Source: Flavobacteriales bacterium UBA5871 (GTDB lineage: Bacteria; Bacteroidota; Bacteroidia; Flavobacteriales_D; Crocinitomicaceae). Taken from it: a stretch of 17,393 nucleotides of DNA. Under the pieces are notes generated by a model. That model was not told where the DNA came from. It saw nothing but the letters and a program-made list of their open reading frames with translations, and searched no databases. Numbering within the stretch: position 1 is the first letter of the stretch; every line of letters begins with the position of its first letter. The stretch is from assembly GCA_002432085.1 (NCBI GenBank), contig DJFN01000051.1, positions 1,964 to 19,356 on the forward strand, given 5' to 3'. This document shows, piece by piece, positions 6,686 through 15,550 of this stretch. The position numbers were made by a program, and so were the translations under genes.

Positions 6686-7657
6686 ATGCACTTCCTGCGC
6701 CTGATACGCCCGATAAACCTGATCGTCATTGCCCTGACGATGTATGCCGTGCGCGTATTTGTGCTGCAGGCCTGGGGAAGCAGCGGTGCTATTCGGGAAG
6801 GCGAAGCCGTGGATTTTTTCCTGCTGGTCGTTTCCACCGTTATGATCGCTGCTGCCGGTAACATCATCAATGACTATTTCGATGTCAAAGCCGATCGCGT
6901 CAATAAGCCCGGGCGATTGATCATTACGCGTCACATCAAGCCGCGTTGGGCGATTTTAAGCCATTGGATGCTGAACCTGGTCGCTTTCCTGATCGCGTGT
7001 TACCTGAGCTGGCGATACGAGACTTTCTGGTATGTTTTCGTTCATTTGCTGAGCATCAACGCTCTGTGGTTCTATTCGATGTATTTTAAACGGCGTTTTC
7101 TGATCGGAAACCTGATTATCGCCGGTTTGACAGCGCTCGTTCCGATTCTGTGCGGCATTCACTTTTTCATTCAGAACGAAGATGCTACACAGCGGGCACA
7201 GCTATCGGAATTCATCGCTACGCATTATCCGCAATGGTTTTACCAGCTTTACAACGGCGGACTGTTCATTTACGTTCTGGCAGCATTTGCCCTGGCGCTG
7301 AATTTCGTTCGCGAGATCATCAAGGACATCGAAGACATTCCGGGCGACCAGGTTCTGCGGGCCAAAACATTGCCCATCGTTCTCGGTCCGAAACGCACAC
7401 GCTGGATAGCTGTCGTGCTGCTGACCGGAATTTCCGTGCTTGGATTGCTTGCCCTTGTTTACTGGCCGGTGGAAGCGAATCATTCGTTCCTTCTTGCCTT
7501 CGCTCCTACTTTGCTGATCTTCATCTGCCTGCTATACAGCTTAACCAGTTTGTTGTTCTCGCTTGAAAAAACATCCTTGAAACGCGCCGATTTTTCGCTG
7601 AAGATCGCCATGATGATCGGCTGTTGCATTCCGTATTACTGGTATTTTGTTATATGA
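6686..7657 (+). CDS. UbiA-family prenyltransferase (geranylgeranylglycerol-phosphate geranylgeranyltransferase-like)
   Basis: Integral membrane prenyltransferase of 323 residues with about 8 to 9 hydrophobic segments. The first Asp-rich motif is NDYFDVKAD (Asn62, Asp63, Asp66, Asp70), which binds prenyl diphosphate through Mg2+. The second is REIIKDIEDIPGD (Arg209 to Asp221). The N-terminus LRLIRPINLIVIALTMY is characteristic of the group annotated as geranylgeranylglycerol-phosphate geranylgeranyltransferase in Bacteroidota, but the true acceptor there is uncertain; a quinone precursor is the main alternative. The gene starts on the base after the upstream stop and overlaps maf by ATGA at 7654-7657. 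To my knowledge this UbiA type next to maf is a recurrent arrangement in the phylum. Confidence 0.88.
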   Translation: MHFLRLIRPINLIVIALTMYAVRVFVLQAWGSSGAIREGEAVDFFLLVVSTVMIAAAGNIINDYFDVKADRVNKPGRLIITRHIKPRWAILSHWMLNLVAFLIACYLSWRYETFWYVFVHLLSINALWFYSMYFKRRFLIGNLIIAGLTALVPILCGIHFFIQNEDATQRAQLSEFIATHYPQWFYQLYNGGLFIYVLAAFALALNFVREIIKDIEDIPGDQVLRAKTLPIVLGPKRTRWIAVVLLTGISVLGLLALVYWPVEANHSFLLAFAPTLLIFICLLYSLTSLLFSLEKTSLKRADFSLKIAMMIGCCIPYYWYFVI

Positions 7658-8226
7658 GCACCATTCGCTGGATTTTAGGATCGGGTTCGCCCCGCAGGAA
7701 AGAATTGCTGGCCGGCATCGGCGTAACGTTTGAAATTCGAACCAAAGACACGGAAGAAGTCTATCCACCCGACCTGAAGCCGCGGGAAGTTCCGTTATAC
7801 CTGGCCAAGCTGAAAGCACAGCCTTTGCTTACCGATCTCGCCGATGACGAAATGGTTATTTGTGCAGATACGGTCGTAATCCTCGATAATCAAATCATTG
7901 GCAAGCCAACCGACCGCGACGATGCTATCCGTATGCTAAGCCGTCTTTCAGGACAAACACACGAAGTTGTTACAGGCGTTTTTATCGGTAATCGCGAACG
8001 CCAGCTCACAGCCGCAGATTCGACGACGGTGACATTCGGTCCGCTCACTCAAACGGAAATCGAACAGTACATCGATCGGTACAAACCTTTCGACAAAGCC
8101 GGCTCGTATGGCGTTCAGGAATGGCTGGGCTATGTGGCCGTTGAAAAGCTAGTCGGTTCTTACACCAACGTTATGGGCCTGCCAACGCATGTGGTGTATC
8201 GTATGATTGCAGAAATAACCGCATAA
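7654..8226 (+). CDS. maf: Maf family nucleotide pyrophosphatase
   Basis: Maf proteins hydrolyse non-canonical or m5U/dTTP-type nucleotides and are linked to septum formation. The start ATG at 7654 overlaps the UbiA stop and gives MSTIRWILGSGSPRRKELL. The motif GSGSPRRKELL (9-19) is the Maf N-terminal loop. VICADTVVILDNQIIGKP (about 69-86) holds the catalytic Asp, SGQTHEVVTGV follows (about 99-109), and FDKAGSYGVQEWLGYVAVEKLVGSYTNVMGLP is the conserved C-terminal block. At 190 residues it is complete. The QTHEVVTGV and AGSYGVQEW loops suggest the YhdE-type dTTP/UTP pyrophosphatase subgroup; that is inference. It is the last gene of the operon. Confidence 0.95.
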   Translation: MSTIRWILGSGSPRRKELLAGIGVTFEIRTKDTEEVYPPDLKPREVPLYLAKLKAQPLLTDLADDEMVICADTVVILDNQIIGKPTDRDDAIRMLSRLSGQTHEVVTGVFIGNRERQLTAADSTTVTFGPLTQTEIEQYIDRYKPFDKAGSYGVQEWLGYVAVEKLVGSYTNVMGLPTHVVYRMIAEITA

Positions 8227-8228
8227 AA

Positions 8229-8255
8229 ACCCGGTTCCGCAAAGCAGAACCGGGT
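8229..8255. terminator. Bidirectional terminator hairpin between maf and the convergent T9SS gene
   Basis: A perfect 9-bp stem (ACCCGGTTC at 8229-8237 with GAACCGGGT at 8247-8255) has a 9-nt loop. On the minus strand it is followed by a T run (complement of AAAA at 8225-8229), so it best stops the T9SS-sorted gene ending at 8271. On the plus strand the T-rich stretch is further away (8262-8271). Confidence 0.88.
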
Positions 8256-8270
8256 CGTCTCATTTATTTT

Positions 8271-9920
8271 TCAGTGTTTAACTACAGGCTCTAATCGCGT
8301 TCCGCTAGCAGATACGATCTTGAGGTAGTACGTTCCGACCGGATAACCAGACATATCAAACACGTGTCGTTTGCCGGTTTTCGCTACTGTTTCCAATACT
8401 TTGCCATTCGCATCGATCAGAGAAACAGCTTTCCATTCGGAAGCGGCTTCGATAGTGACCTGGCTGCTGGCAGGATTCGGGAAAATATCCAGCTTCTCGG
8501 AGCTTACTTTACCCGATTCGAATTCCTTCACTTTTTCCTGAATTTCCGATTCCGTATATTCTCCCGGATGACCAAGATCAAGCATGCGGCTATTGGAAAT
8601 GTAGACAATACGGGATGAATCTACCGAATCACATACGCCTGAAGCGAAATGCATGCTGTGAATCATAACATAGTATTGATTGGTTACAAGCGTCGGTGCA
8701 GGCGATGTTGAGTTGATCGCAAATGTACTTCCTGCCCCTGTGCTTGTATACAGACCTCTTACCAAAGTAAACGGCGTTCCCGAGCTGTTGCTGGTATAAA
8801 GTCCCCACGTATGGATAACTCCAGTCACGCCTTCCGTTGAAACTCCGGAGAAGTTGGTAAGCGTGGATCCGCTGGTGCCCAGACCTGTAATGTTGAATTC
8901 AGGGTCTAGAGACGGATAAACATAAACGGTATAAGAAGTTGTGATCTCCTCACAGCCACACCAGGCCGTTGCTGTAATCGTTACTTCTTTCGGAGCGCTG
9001 GAAATCGTTCCCCAACTGGTAATCGTGATCGAGCCGTTCGCTCCGGTAGTGTAAGTCACGTCTGAAGGACTAACCGATGTTACCCCCGGAGAAGTACCGT
9101 TTGTAGAAAGAATGTATTTCGTCGGTGTTGCTTCATCACAGATCACTTTATCTCCGATAATCTCAATATTACAGCAGTCATTGCCCGTTTTGTAGATACT
9201 GGTATTATCAAGCCATCCCGTTGTTCTTCGGGCAGACGATCCTCTGGCGTATGTTCCGTGATTCAGGAAGGACAAGCCGGAAACCGTTTCAGGAACATCG
9301 AAACAGAAATTTCCAACAAGTGTGGTGCGTCCAGTATCACTGAAGAGCAACAATTCTCCCATTTCGTTTCCAAAGATCTGAAGGCGTGCATAGTAAGTCG
9401 TACCGTAAGTGATTGGAATTGTTCCCGTGTTTGTGACCATTACGCCATTGTCGTACACTTCGACTTCTACTCTTGAGCCAGTCGAAACGCTACCGCCGGT
9501 AGACCAGGCTTTCACTCCGATCACATCCATTGGTTCCTGAGCGAGGCAAGTCACCATTGGAACGGCCATATCGGGATTCAGGTTCTGCGAGCTCAATGCA
9601 GCCAGCCATGCACCGATCCCTGTGGTTACCGGATTCGAAATATTAAATTCAAAATCCATGTTGAACTGCCGGTCATAGAGTGTCCCAAGCGGTGTCGAAA
9701 TACGATTTTCCTGTGCCCCGGCAACGTTGTTGAAATTAACCCTGTTAGTCGAGATCGCAACCGATCCGTTGATCGGGCCGGGAAAGAACACACAACCTCC
9801 AAGTGGTGTAATGACTTGAGTTTCGGTCGTCCATCCGGCTGCGGTCGAATAGTTGAATGTTTGAGCATAAGCTCCCTGGCCGCTTAGAATAAGCAGCGCT
9901 GCCAAAATGATTTTTTTCAT
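8271..9920 (-). CDS. T9SS-sorted secreted protein with lectin-like and Ig/PKD-like domains
   Basis: A 549-residue secreted protein. The signal peptide is MKKIILAALLILSGQGAYAQ (1-20). Residues about 60-245 read as a concanavalin-like beta sandwich (FNMDFEFNIS, DVIGVKAWST, YYARLQIFGNEMGELLLFSD, TTGWLDNTSIY). About 250-335 and 338-440 are Ig/PKD-type beta domains (VTITATAWCGCEEITTSYTVYVYP). The C-terminus (about 475-549) is a type A T9SS sorting domain: LDIFPNPASSQVTIE, then VSLIDANGKVLETV and GYPVGTYYLKIVSASG. The protein should therefore cross the outer membrane through the T9SS and be anchored or released. No enzyme motif is visible, so an adhesive or surface role is likely but unproven. It is followed by the hairpin at 8229-8255. 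Confidence 0.88.
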   Translation of the reverse strand: MKKIILAALLILSGQGAYAQTFNYSTAAGWTTETQVITPLGGCVFFPGPINGSVAISTNRVNFNNVAGAQENRISTPLGTLYDRQFNMDFEFNISNPVTTGIGAWLAALSSQNLNPDMAVPMVTCLAQEPMDVIGVKAWSTGGSVSTGSRVEVEVYDNGVMVTNTGTIPITYGTTYYARLQIFGNEMGELLLFSDTGRTTLVGNFCFDVPETVSGLSFLNHGTYARGSSARRTTGWLDNTSIYKTGNDCCNIEIIGDKVICDEATPTKYILSTNGTSPGVTSVSPSDVTYTTGANGSITITSWGTISSAPKEVTITATAWCGCEEITTSYTVYVYPSLDPEFNITGLGTSGSTLTNFSGVSTEGVTGVIHTWGLYTSNSSGTPFTLVRGLYTSTGAGSTFAINSTSPAPTLVTNQYYVMIHSMHFASGVCDSVDSSRIVYISNSRMLDLGHPGEYTESEIQEKVKEFESGKVSSEKLDIFPNPASSQVTIEAASEWKAVSLIDANGKVLETVAKTGKRHVFDMSGYPVGTYYLKIVSASGTRLEPVVKH

Positions 9921-10086
9921 TAATTGTTTGAAATAGTGTTCCCTACTCTGTTGGCTTTTCGGGTTCCGCCGCTTCTTATTTCATCTGCAATTCAAAGCGC
10001 GCGGCAGGGTGAAATATGTGGTTTTTTTGAGCTATTAAATATAGCCATTTTTCTCCTTTTATCAAACTAAAAATGCCACTTTGGAC

Positions 10087-10120
10087 TAAAAAAACCGCCC
10101 CGACAAAGCCGGAGCGGTTT
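10087..10120 (-). terminator. Rho-independent terminator of the PNGase F-like gene
   Basis: Read on the minus strand, the stem AACCGCTCCG pairs with CGGGGCGGTT (10110-10119 with 10093-10102, one G-U) around a 7-nt loop. A run of seven T follows (complement of 10088-10094). It lies 28 nt past the stop of the 10148-13606 gene. Confidence 0.92.
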
Positions 10121-10147
10121 CTTCGCTGTTATCTATATTCAGTTAAA

Positions 10148-13100
10148 CTACTGCTTGATAAATTGCGCGGTCTTCATGCCTTCGTTTCCGGTGAAACGGA
10201 TGAAGTACAAACCGCTGTGAAGGTCGGCTACGGAAATATCCGTTCCTACCAGTGTTCCCTGAGGTTTTACCTCTTCGGATTTCAGCACGCGGCCATTGGC
10301 ATCGAGCAGCTGAATCGTTACTTTGTTTCCGAGGTTGCCGTTGAATTCAGCACGTACATTTTCGGTTGCCGGATTTGGCGCGATTACGAGGTTTTCATCG
10401 ATATCGCCGTTCTCATCCGAACCGAGCGTAAATCCTACGGAGAAGTCGTAACGGTGGAATTTTCCGAAATCTGCCGGGAAGGATTCGATCGAACCGCCAC
10501 CTACTTTGCGCAGACGGAACTGACCACTTGTTTCACCTTCCGTTTGTGACGAATACCAGAAACCGATGCCGTCATGATCGGAATCCTCGAGAATGATCGA
10601 GTAGCAACCCGGTGCCAGATCGAAGGTATCTTTGTAATCGGTTGTGTTTGTCAGCGCCGTGCGCTCGAAGATCGTAGCTCCGTTCGCGTCGATGAGCTTC
10701 CACTTGTTCTCGTTTGCTTTGTTGTTCGTATTGAACCATACGTAGAACGGTCCTTCAATCATTTCAACCGCCTTGAATTTCACCTTCATCAGGTTGTTGT
10801 TGGCGTATTCATCGAGACTTGGATTGCCTTGTACATTGTAAATATCGACATTGAAAGTCGCCTGATCGTTCGCATCCAACGCCGTTCCATACCAGAAAGT
10901 CGGGTTGGTGATCGGAATCTCTACCAGCTCTTTTTCGAGGAAACCGAGGTTGCCCGACCACTCGAATTCCTGCCAGTTACCGTGGGTTACCCAGCAGCGG
11001 ATCACACAGCTCGTCAGTGGCTGAGCACCGGTATTCTGGATCATCACACGCGGGTTGGAGCATGTCGGGTTGAATTTGCTGTAGTATTCCCAGGAGTTCG
11101 GGTTCAATACGTCAACAACGGCAGCGTCATGCTGGAAGTTCGGCGCGGAGTATGAAACGAGATCAAGCGCAGCTACGTAGTTACCGCCGGCTGATCCCGG
11201 ATCGCTTCCTGTAATATCGGAAATTGCATAGTCGATCGTAACGGTATCTCCAGGTGTTACGAAAGATGTAATCTCGTGATCGTACTCTTTCACCATATCA
11301 CCCGGGCACCAGCCCTCGCGTGCGTAAGGCCATGTTCCACCCTGACTGATGTTCGGATTCTCACCGCATTCGTTCGGTTGCCAGATGTTCCAGCTGAAAC
11401 GTTGTACACCGTCGATAATGATTTTGTGATCGTTCGGATACCACTCGCAGCAAACGTTGTTTCCGTTGTGGCCGTGACCGGTAAAACGGGTCTTGATCTT
11501 AAACATGGAAGAAGTATCGGACAATTCAATGTCTGTTGGTGCCAGCTCGACGTTGTCGGTAAGGTTTCCATAGTTGTAGCTTCTCCAGTTTTCCCAGATC
11601 GGCTCTACATTGTGAACGTCGCGTGGCGGAGTTCCTTCAATGAAGGCAAACTTCAGGTCGATGAGCTCCTGCGTGTTGTGTGCCGCAAGATCCACCATTC
11701 CTTTCAGGTATTTCTGGTAATCGGTTACGTCGTAGATCCAGGTAAAACCTTGCGATCCGAGGCTGAATCCGATACCATAAGGCGTAATGTAGCGACCGAT
11801 CTCGACATCTTTCAGTAATTCGAACGGAGGCTCATAGTAAGTGATCTCGCTGTTAGTGATGGACTCGTCGAAACCGCTTGGCTCCGAAGTGATGACTGTT
11901 CCTGCAACGTTCAGCGTATCGATCGTTCCTTCAAGGTAAACCACCTCGTTGTTGATGATGTGGAAGCTGTTGTCGGATGGCTCGTATTCGAACAACACTT
12001 TCGGATTCGGAAATTCAGTTACGAGTACGGAATCTGTTGTAGCTGCATTCATCGTTCCCTGGATCACCGAAACAGCCGGGCGAACAGAACCGCTCACACG
12101 TCCGGAAACAGGATAAGCCGAGCGAACGACCATGTTGTCAGCCGAACACATTCCCAGACGGTCGTGTCCGGAACGGTCTGTCATCGCCGTTACGTCGTCG
12201 AAATCGTAACAAACCTGCAGGGCGCTGTAATTCGGGTGTGATCCGTCGATCTTTTTGTCTTTCCACGCAGCGATGGTCGCAACAGGAAGCGCTGAAGTCC
12301 ACACGGAGAATTCATCGATATCGCCTTTGTACTGGTATTCCTGGTTCCAGTTGGACCCAAGAAAGAAGCGCGCTACTTTTCCGACAGGACGGTTCAGACC
12401 GTTTCCAACATGCCATTGCACACCGTCCCTGTAGATGAACATCTGTCCTGTGGAAGTCTTTTTCACGAACGCCCAGTGGTGCCAGTTTTCCATATCTGAA
12501 GCGTTGGTCACTTTACTGATGCGGTCGTAAGAGCCATTTTCACTTCCTGCGTCGAAATAAACGGTGTTATCCGACCACGGCATGTGAATATTGAAAATAC
12601 GGCGGTTCAACGAATCGACCGCTTCCAGGATGGATGTGTTGGTCCCGATGGCGCCGTTTCCTTTTGCCCAGAACATGATGGTTACATCGCCGCCAAGGTC
12701 TACGTTGCTCAGGTTTACTTCTGCATAGTCTGCAGCTGTCGTACGGAATACGCCGTTCAGGTTGTTATACGTGCTAACGCTTCCGTTAACGCCGCTTTCC
12801 TGTCCGTTAACCGCGAGCAGGGAAGCTGCAGCATTGGCATCCGAAACGGTGATCTCCACAACGATATTCGACGCTCCGTCCCAGTTGTAAGGCGTTGAGA
12901 AGTAAACCGCGTTGTTTCCGGAAGCGATTCCCGAAAGGTTGTTGTCGAAAACGGTTGTGAATCCGGTTGTTTCCCATGCTGTGAGCGTTGTGAGCGCCGT
13001 ATTCTTGATGCGGATCTTTACACCTTCCAGCGAAGCAATGGCATTCAGGAACGACAGCTCCAATCCCTGGATATTGCCGGTCGTTGCGCCTGAAGCAGAC

Positions 13101-13606
13101 AGATCTGCAGCAGGAATGATCCATTGCAGCACCGTTCCGTTTGTTCCGTTCGCAGCCAGTGCGACCGAAGCAGCAGCTGTTCCCGGAACGGCATGTTGCG
13201 TTACGGAATTCGGTGTAATCTCACTTACCTGTTTCCAGCGCTTATCGAAGTAAGGCTGGTTGAAGTAATTGACCGAAGCCGGTGCTTGTGTATTAAGGCG
13301 GTAGCGCATCCCGTCAACTCGTACGGAATCCCATACGCCGGTATGATCGAAAATACGTGTATAAGTAAGGTAATCCCACTCGCCGCAATCGTACTGGTCC
13401 CACGTTGTCAGCGGGCTGCACTTGAGCTTGTAGTACATGAGTACTTTCTCAAAGCGTTTGCCTTCGAGTGAGGCTGGAAATTCAAAAGTTGCCCGACGGG
13501 TTACAATGGTGTCGAAGGTGTAAGTCTGTACCCAGGTTGTATCCTGCGCCTTTGCACCCAGACAGAAAACCGCCGCACAAAAAATCGTAACGATTGATCT
13601 TATCAT
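10148..13606 (-). CDS. T9SS-sorted peptide-N-glycosidase F-like protein with inserted LamG domain
   Basis: An 1152-residue secreted protein. The ATG at 13606 (MIRSIVTIFCAAVFCLGAKA, then Q) begins a signal peptide; the longer frame from 13735 lacks one. Residues about 25-90 resemble the start of PNGase F: TFEFPASL, VLMYYKLKC and CGEWD, whose Asp78 matches the catalytic Asp60. A beta domain (about 110-260) and a LamG-like lectin fold (about 262-460: VTIMFWAKG, WHHWAFVKK, GDIDEFSVW) follow. PNGase F similarity resumes at EIGRYITPYG (602-611), with IYDVTDY, GHGHNGNNVCCEW (Glu721 matching Glu206) and GWCPG (765-769). The residue matching Glu118 seems absent. A jelly-roll with a DSDHDG calcium loop (about 945-1060) and a T9SS sorting domain (about 1072-1152) end it. 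PNGase F removes N-glycans from glycoproteins; activity here is inference. Confidence 0.85.
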   Translation of the reverse strand: MIRSIVTIFCAAVFCLGAKAQDTTWVQTYTFDTIVTRRATFEFPASLEGKRFEKVLMYYKLKCSPLTTWDQYDCGEWDYLTYTRIFDHTGVWDSVRVDGMRYRLNTQAPASVNYFNQPYFDKRWKQVSEITPNSVTQHAVPGTAAASVALAANGTNGTVLQWIIPAADLSASGATTGNIQGLELSFLNAIASLEGVKIRIKNTALTTLTAWETTGFTTVFDNNLSGIASGNNAVYFSTPYNWDGASNIVVEITVSDANAAASLLAVNGQESGVNGSVSTYNNLNGVFRTTAADYAEVNLSNVDLGGDVTIMFWAKGNGAIGTNTSILEAVDSLNRRIFNIHMPWSDNTVYFDAGSENGSYDRISKVTNASDMENWHHWAFVKKTSTGQMFIYRDGVQWHVGNGLNRPVGKVARFFLGSNWNQEYQYKGDIDEFSVWTSALPVATIAAWKDKKIDGSHPNYSALQVCYDFDDVTAMTDRSGHDRLGMCSADNMVVRSAYPVSGRVSGSVRPAVSVIQGTMNAATTDSVLVTEFPNPKVLFEYEPSDNSFHIINNEVVYLEGTIDTLNVAGTVITSEPSGFDESITNSEITYYEPPFELLKDVEIGRYITPYGIGFSLGSQGFTWIYDVTDYQKYLKGMVDLAAHNTQELIDLKFAFIEGTPPRDVHNVEPIWENWRSYNYGNLTDNVELAPTDIELSDTSSMFKIKTRFTGHGHNGNNVCCEWYPNDHKIIIDGVQRFSWNIWQPNECGENPNISQGGTWPYAREGWCPGDMVKEYDHEITSFVTPGDTVTIDYAISDITGSDPGSAGGNYVAALDLVSYSAPNFQHDAAVVDVLNPNSWEYYSKFNPTCSNPRVMIQNTGAQPLTSCVIRCWVTHGNWQEFEWSGNLGFLEKELVEIPITNPTFWYGTALDANDQATFNVDIYNVQGNPSLDEYANNNLMKVKFKAVEMIEGPFYVWFNTNNKANENKWKLIDANGATIFERTALTNTTDYKDTFDLAPGCYSIILEDSDHDGIGFWYSSQTEGETSGQFRLRKVGGGSIESFPADFGKFHRYDFSVGFTLGSDENGDIDENLVIAPNPATENVRAEFNGNLGNKVTIQLLDANGRVLKSEEVKPQGTLVGTDISVADLHSGLYFIRFTGNEGMKTAQFIKQ

Positions 13607-13669
13607 GATGTTTCTTTTTTTGCATACCGGAGAGGCAGCATATTGTGTGTGATTATTAATGTAGCTGTA

Positions 13670-13677
13670 CAAATATA
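13670..13677 (-). promoter_or_regulatory. Candidate -7 promoter box for the PNGase F-like gene
   Basis: On the minus strand the sequence reads TATATTTG, an exact match to TAnnTTTG. It lies about 63 nt upstream of the ATG at 13606, implying a leader of roughly 55 nt. No clear -33 TTTG was found at standard spacing. Confidence 0.5.
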
Positions 13678-13796
13678 CATTCCGAAGACTATGCAGCGGG
13701 AGACACGCATGCGACAAAAAGCGGACAAAACGCACCAGCTGCTATTTGGCGGGTGCTAATGCGGTACAAATGCAGGACAATGCCGGCACAAACGAT

Positions 13797-15494
13797 TTAG
13801 TAGCCTTTGTAAACCGGCAAACGGTTGGCCGTAGATCGCTCAAAGTAAGGGCTGTTCCGGTAAATGAAATAAAGCTGTGCTCCGGCATCGGCGGCGAAGG
13901 CCGGATCGGCTTCTTTACGCTCGTTGAGCTTTTTCACCAGCTCCGGATCGTTTTTCAGCAGCTCTTTTGCCTGGTCTTCGAAAACATAGGCGGAAAAATA
14001 TTCTTTCTGCTGTAAATGACTGTCGAAGAAATTCCAGGCGAAATAACTGTCTTCAGCTTCGGGTTCCAATACCGACAAAAGAAACGCCGCGTGTTGTCCG
14101 GTAACAGGAACGATAACGGCTCCACGTAACAGGCGTACTTCATCTGTCGACTCTTCGACCTTAACTTTGTAATGCAGGTAATGACTTTCGTAAGGCTTTT
14201 TAACGGTTTCGTATTCCTTTACTTCCAAAACGGTCAGCGTTGCAACGGAATCGGATTGAAGGCGTGTAAACGGAACGCCGTTGACTTCCAGGCGGTGAAT
14301 CACTTCCCGGCAAGCACCGTTTATTACGTAGTATTTTGGCAAGCGAACGGAATCGGTTGCGATATGCGTCTTGAAATACGGTACATGCTTGCGATAGGGT
14401 TGTGAACGATCGTAGGAAAGTCGTTCTCGACCAGTCACTTCGCTCGTTTTGTAAATCGCTTTATACCCTTTGAAATCGAGCGAGTCGACTTTATCTGACA
14501 GATGATAGTCAAAACGGAAATAAGCTTGATCGACCGTCCACTTTTGGGCTTCCTTACGAGCGATTTCGATCTTCGCTGCGTTGGTTCCCGACCAGCTGAT
14601 GAGCTTATTGAGGAATTGCAAAGTAGCTTCCACGCGCTGTGGAAAAGGCTTCAGCATGTGTGTTTCTACTGTAAAGCTAAGGCTGTGGAACAACGACGCA
14701 TAGCCCATGGCATAACGCGGCAGGTCGTTAAACGCTACAATACCTTTATCGGGAATGTCATCATGCAATTCCACATACGTACACAGATCGAGCTTTTCCT
14801 TCGCCAGTTGTTTGCATATATCCGGCATAAAAGCTTCGTTCAAAGCGCGCAGCGAAGGGGCCATCCGTTCCTTCATCGACGAAATAACCGTAAGCGTATA
14901 CTGGTAATCGGCACCGTTACTGACGTGCGTATCTGCAAACACATCGGGGTCGAGCGCCTGGTAGATCTTCGCGAAGGTAAAAGCGTTCTCCGAATCCATT
15001 TTGATAAAATCGCGGTTCAGATCGAGATTCTGTGCGTTACCGCGAAAGCCGTATTCGTCCGGGCCGTCCTGATTCGCACGACTCGACGACGAGCGATTGA
15101 ACATTCCGCCCACGTTATACGCCGGAATGATCGCAATAACCGGTAAGTCTTTCGTCTTTTTTCCTTTGCGAATCCAGTTATCGATCCAGATCAATGAAGC
15201 GTTCACTCCATCTGGCTCGCCTGCATGAATCGCGTTGTTGATGAGCACCGTGGTCGACTGTCGCGCTTTTTCCATCGTTTTGAGGGAATCACCTGCACCG
15301 TTGATGATACAAACGTAGATCGGCCAGTCGGTATCGGAAGCGCCCATCGCATACAGCTCGACCTCGGGATGTGCGGCATCCAGCTGTTTGTAATACGCGA
15401 TCAGCTCCGGATATGTCGGCGTGGTCGAGCCGTTCCACTGGGAAAAACCAACCAGCGGAATACAATAGCTTAACAGGAAAAGCACACGGTTCAT
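13797..15494 (-). CDS. Exported M14-family zinc carboxypeptidase
   Basis: A 565-residue metallopeptidase. The start at 15494 (MNRVLFLLSYCIPLVGFSQ) gives a clean signal peptide; the in-frame start at 15536 would add 14 residues that disrupt it. The M14 zinc site is complete: His90 and Glu93 in NAIHAGEPDG, and His190 in ADTHVSNGADYQYT. Substrate-binding Arg161 sits in NLDLNRDF. A candidate general base is Glu277 in FTVETHMLKPF. After the peptidase domain (about 20-330) comes a C-terminal beta-rich region without T9SS sorting motifs, so the protein is probably periplasmic or outer-membrane associated. Its start is 56 nt downstream of the SDR-DUF892 stop and could be co-transcribed with it. The peptide specificity cannot be read from the sequence. 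Confidence 0.92.
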   Translation of the reverse strand: MNRVLFLLSYCIPLVGFSQWNGSTTPTYPELIAYYKQLDAAHPEVELYAMGASDTDWPIYVCIINGAGDSLKTMEKARQSTTVLINNAIHAGEPDGVNASLIWIDNWIRKGKKTKDLPVIAIIPAYNVGGMFNRSSSSRANQDGPDEYGFRGNAQNLDLNRDFIKMDSENAFTFAKIYQALDPDVFADTHVSNGADYQYTLTVISSMKERMAPSLRALNEAFMPDICKQLAKEKLDLCTYVELHDDIPDKGIVAFNDLPRYAMGYASLFHSLSFTVETHMLKPFPQRVEATLQFLNKLISWSGTNAAKIEIARKEAQKWTVDQAYFRFDYHLSDKVDSLDFKGYKAIYKTSEVTGRERLSYDRSQPYRKHVPYFKTHIATDSVRLPKYYVINGACREVIHRLEVNGVPFTRLQSDSVATLTVLEVKEYETVKKPYESHYLHYKVKVEESTDEVRLLRGAVIVPVTGQHAAFLLSVLEPEAEDSYFAWNFFDSHLQQKEYFSAYVFEDQAKELLKNDPELVKKLNERKEADPAFAADAGAQLYFIYRNSPYFERSTANRLPVYKGY

Positions 15495-15550
15495 GGCAAA
15501 CATTTGGCGATAAATGTAGTCGTTTTTTACTGCCAAATGCTTCCCGTTCC

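Noticed and set aside
5918..6934. Long minus-strand frame (338 codons) opposite the lipoprotein and prenyltransferase genes
   Set aside because: It spans two well-supported plus-strand genes, its translation shows no recognisable motif, and its open length reflects the codon bias of the true genes.
10574..11818. Plus-strand frames of 180-193 codons inside the PNGase F-like gene
   Set aside because: They are antisense to a protein with clear domains and a signal peptide, and their translations look like shadow sequence.
15500..15540. Promoter for the M14 peptidase gene (TTTG and TACATTTA on the minus strand)
   Set aside because: The -7 box lacks the final G and the spacing of about 15 nt is shorter than the usual 17-19, so it was not listed as a feature.
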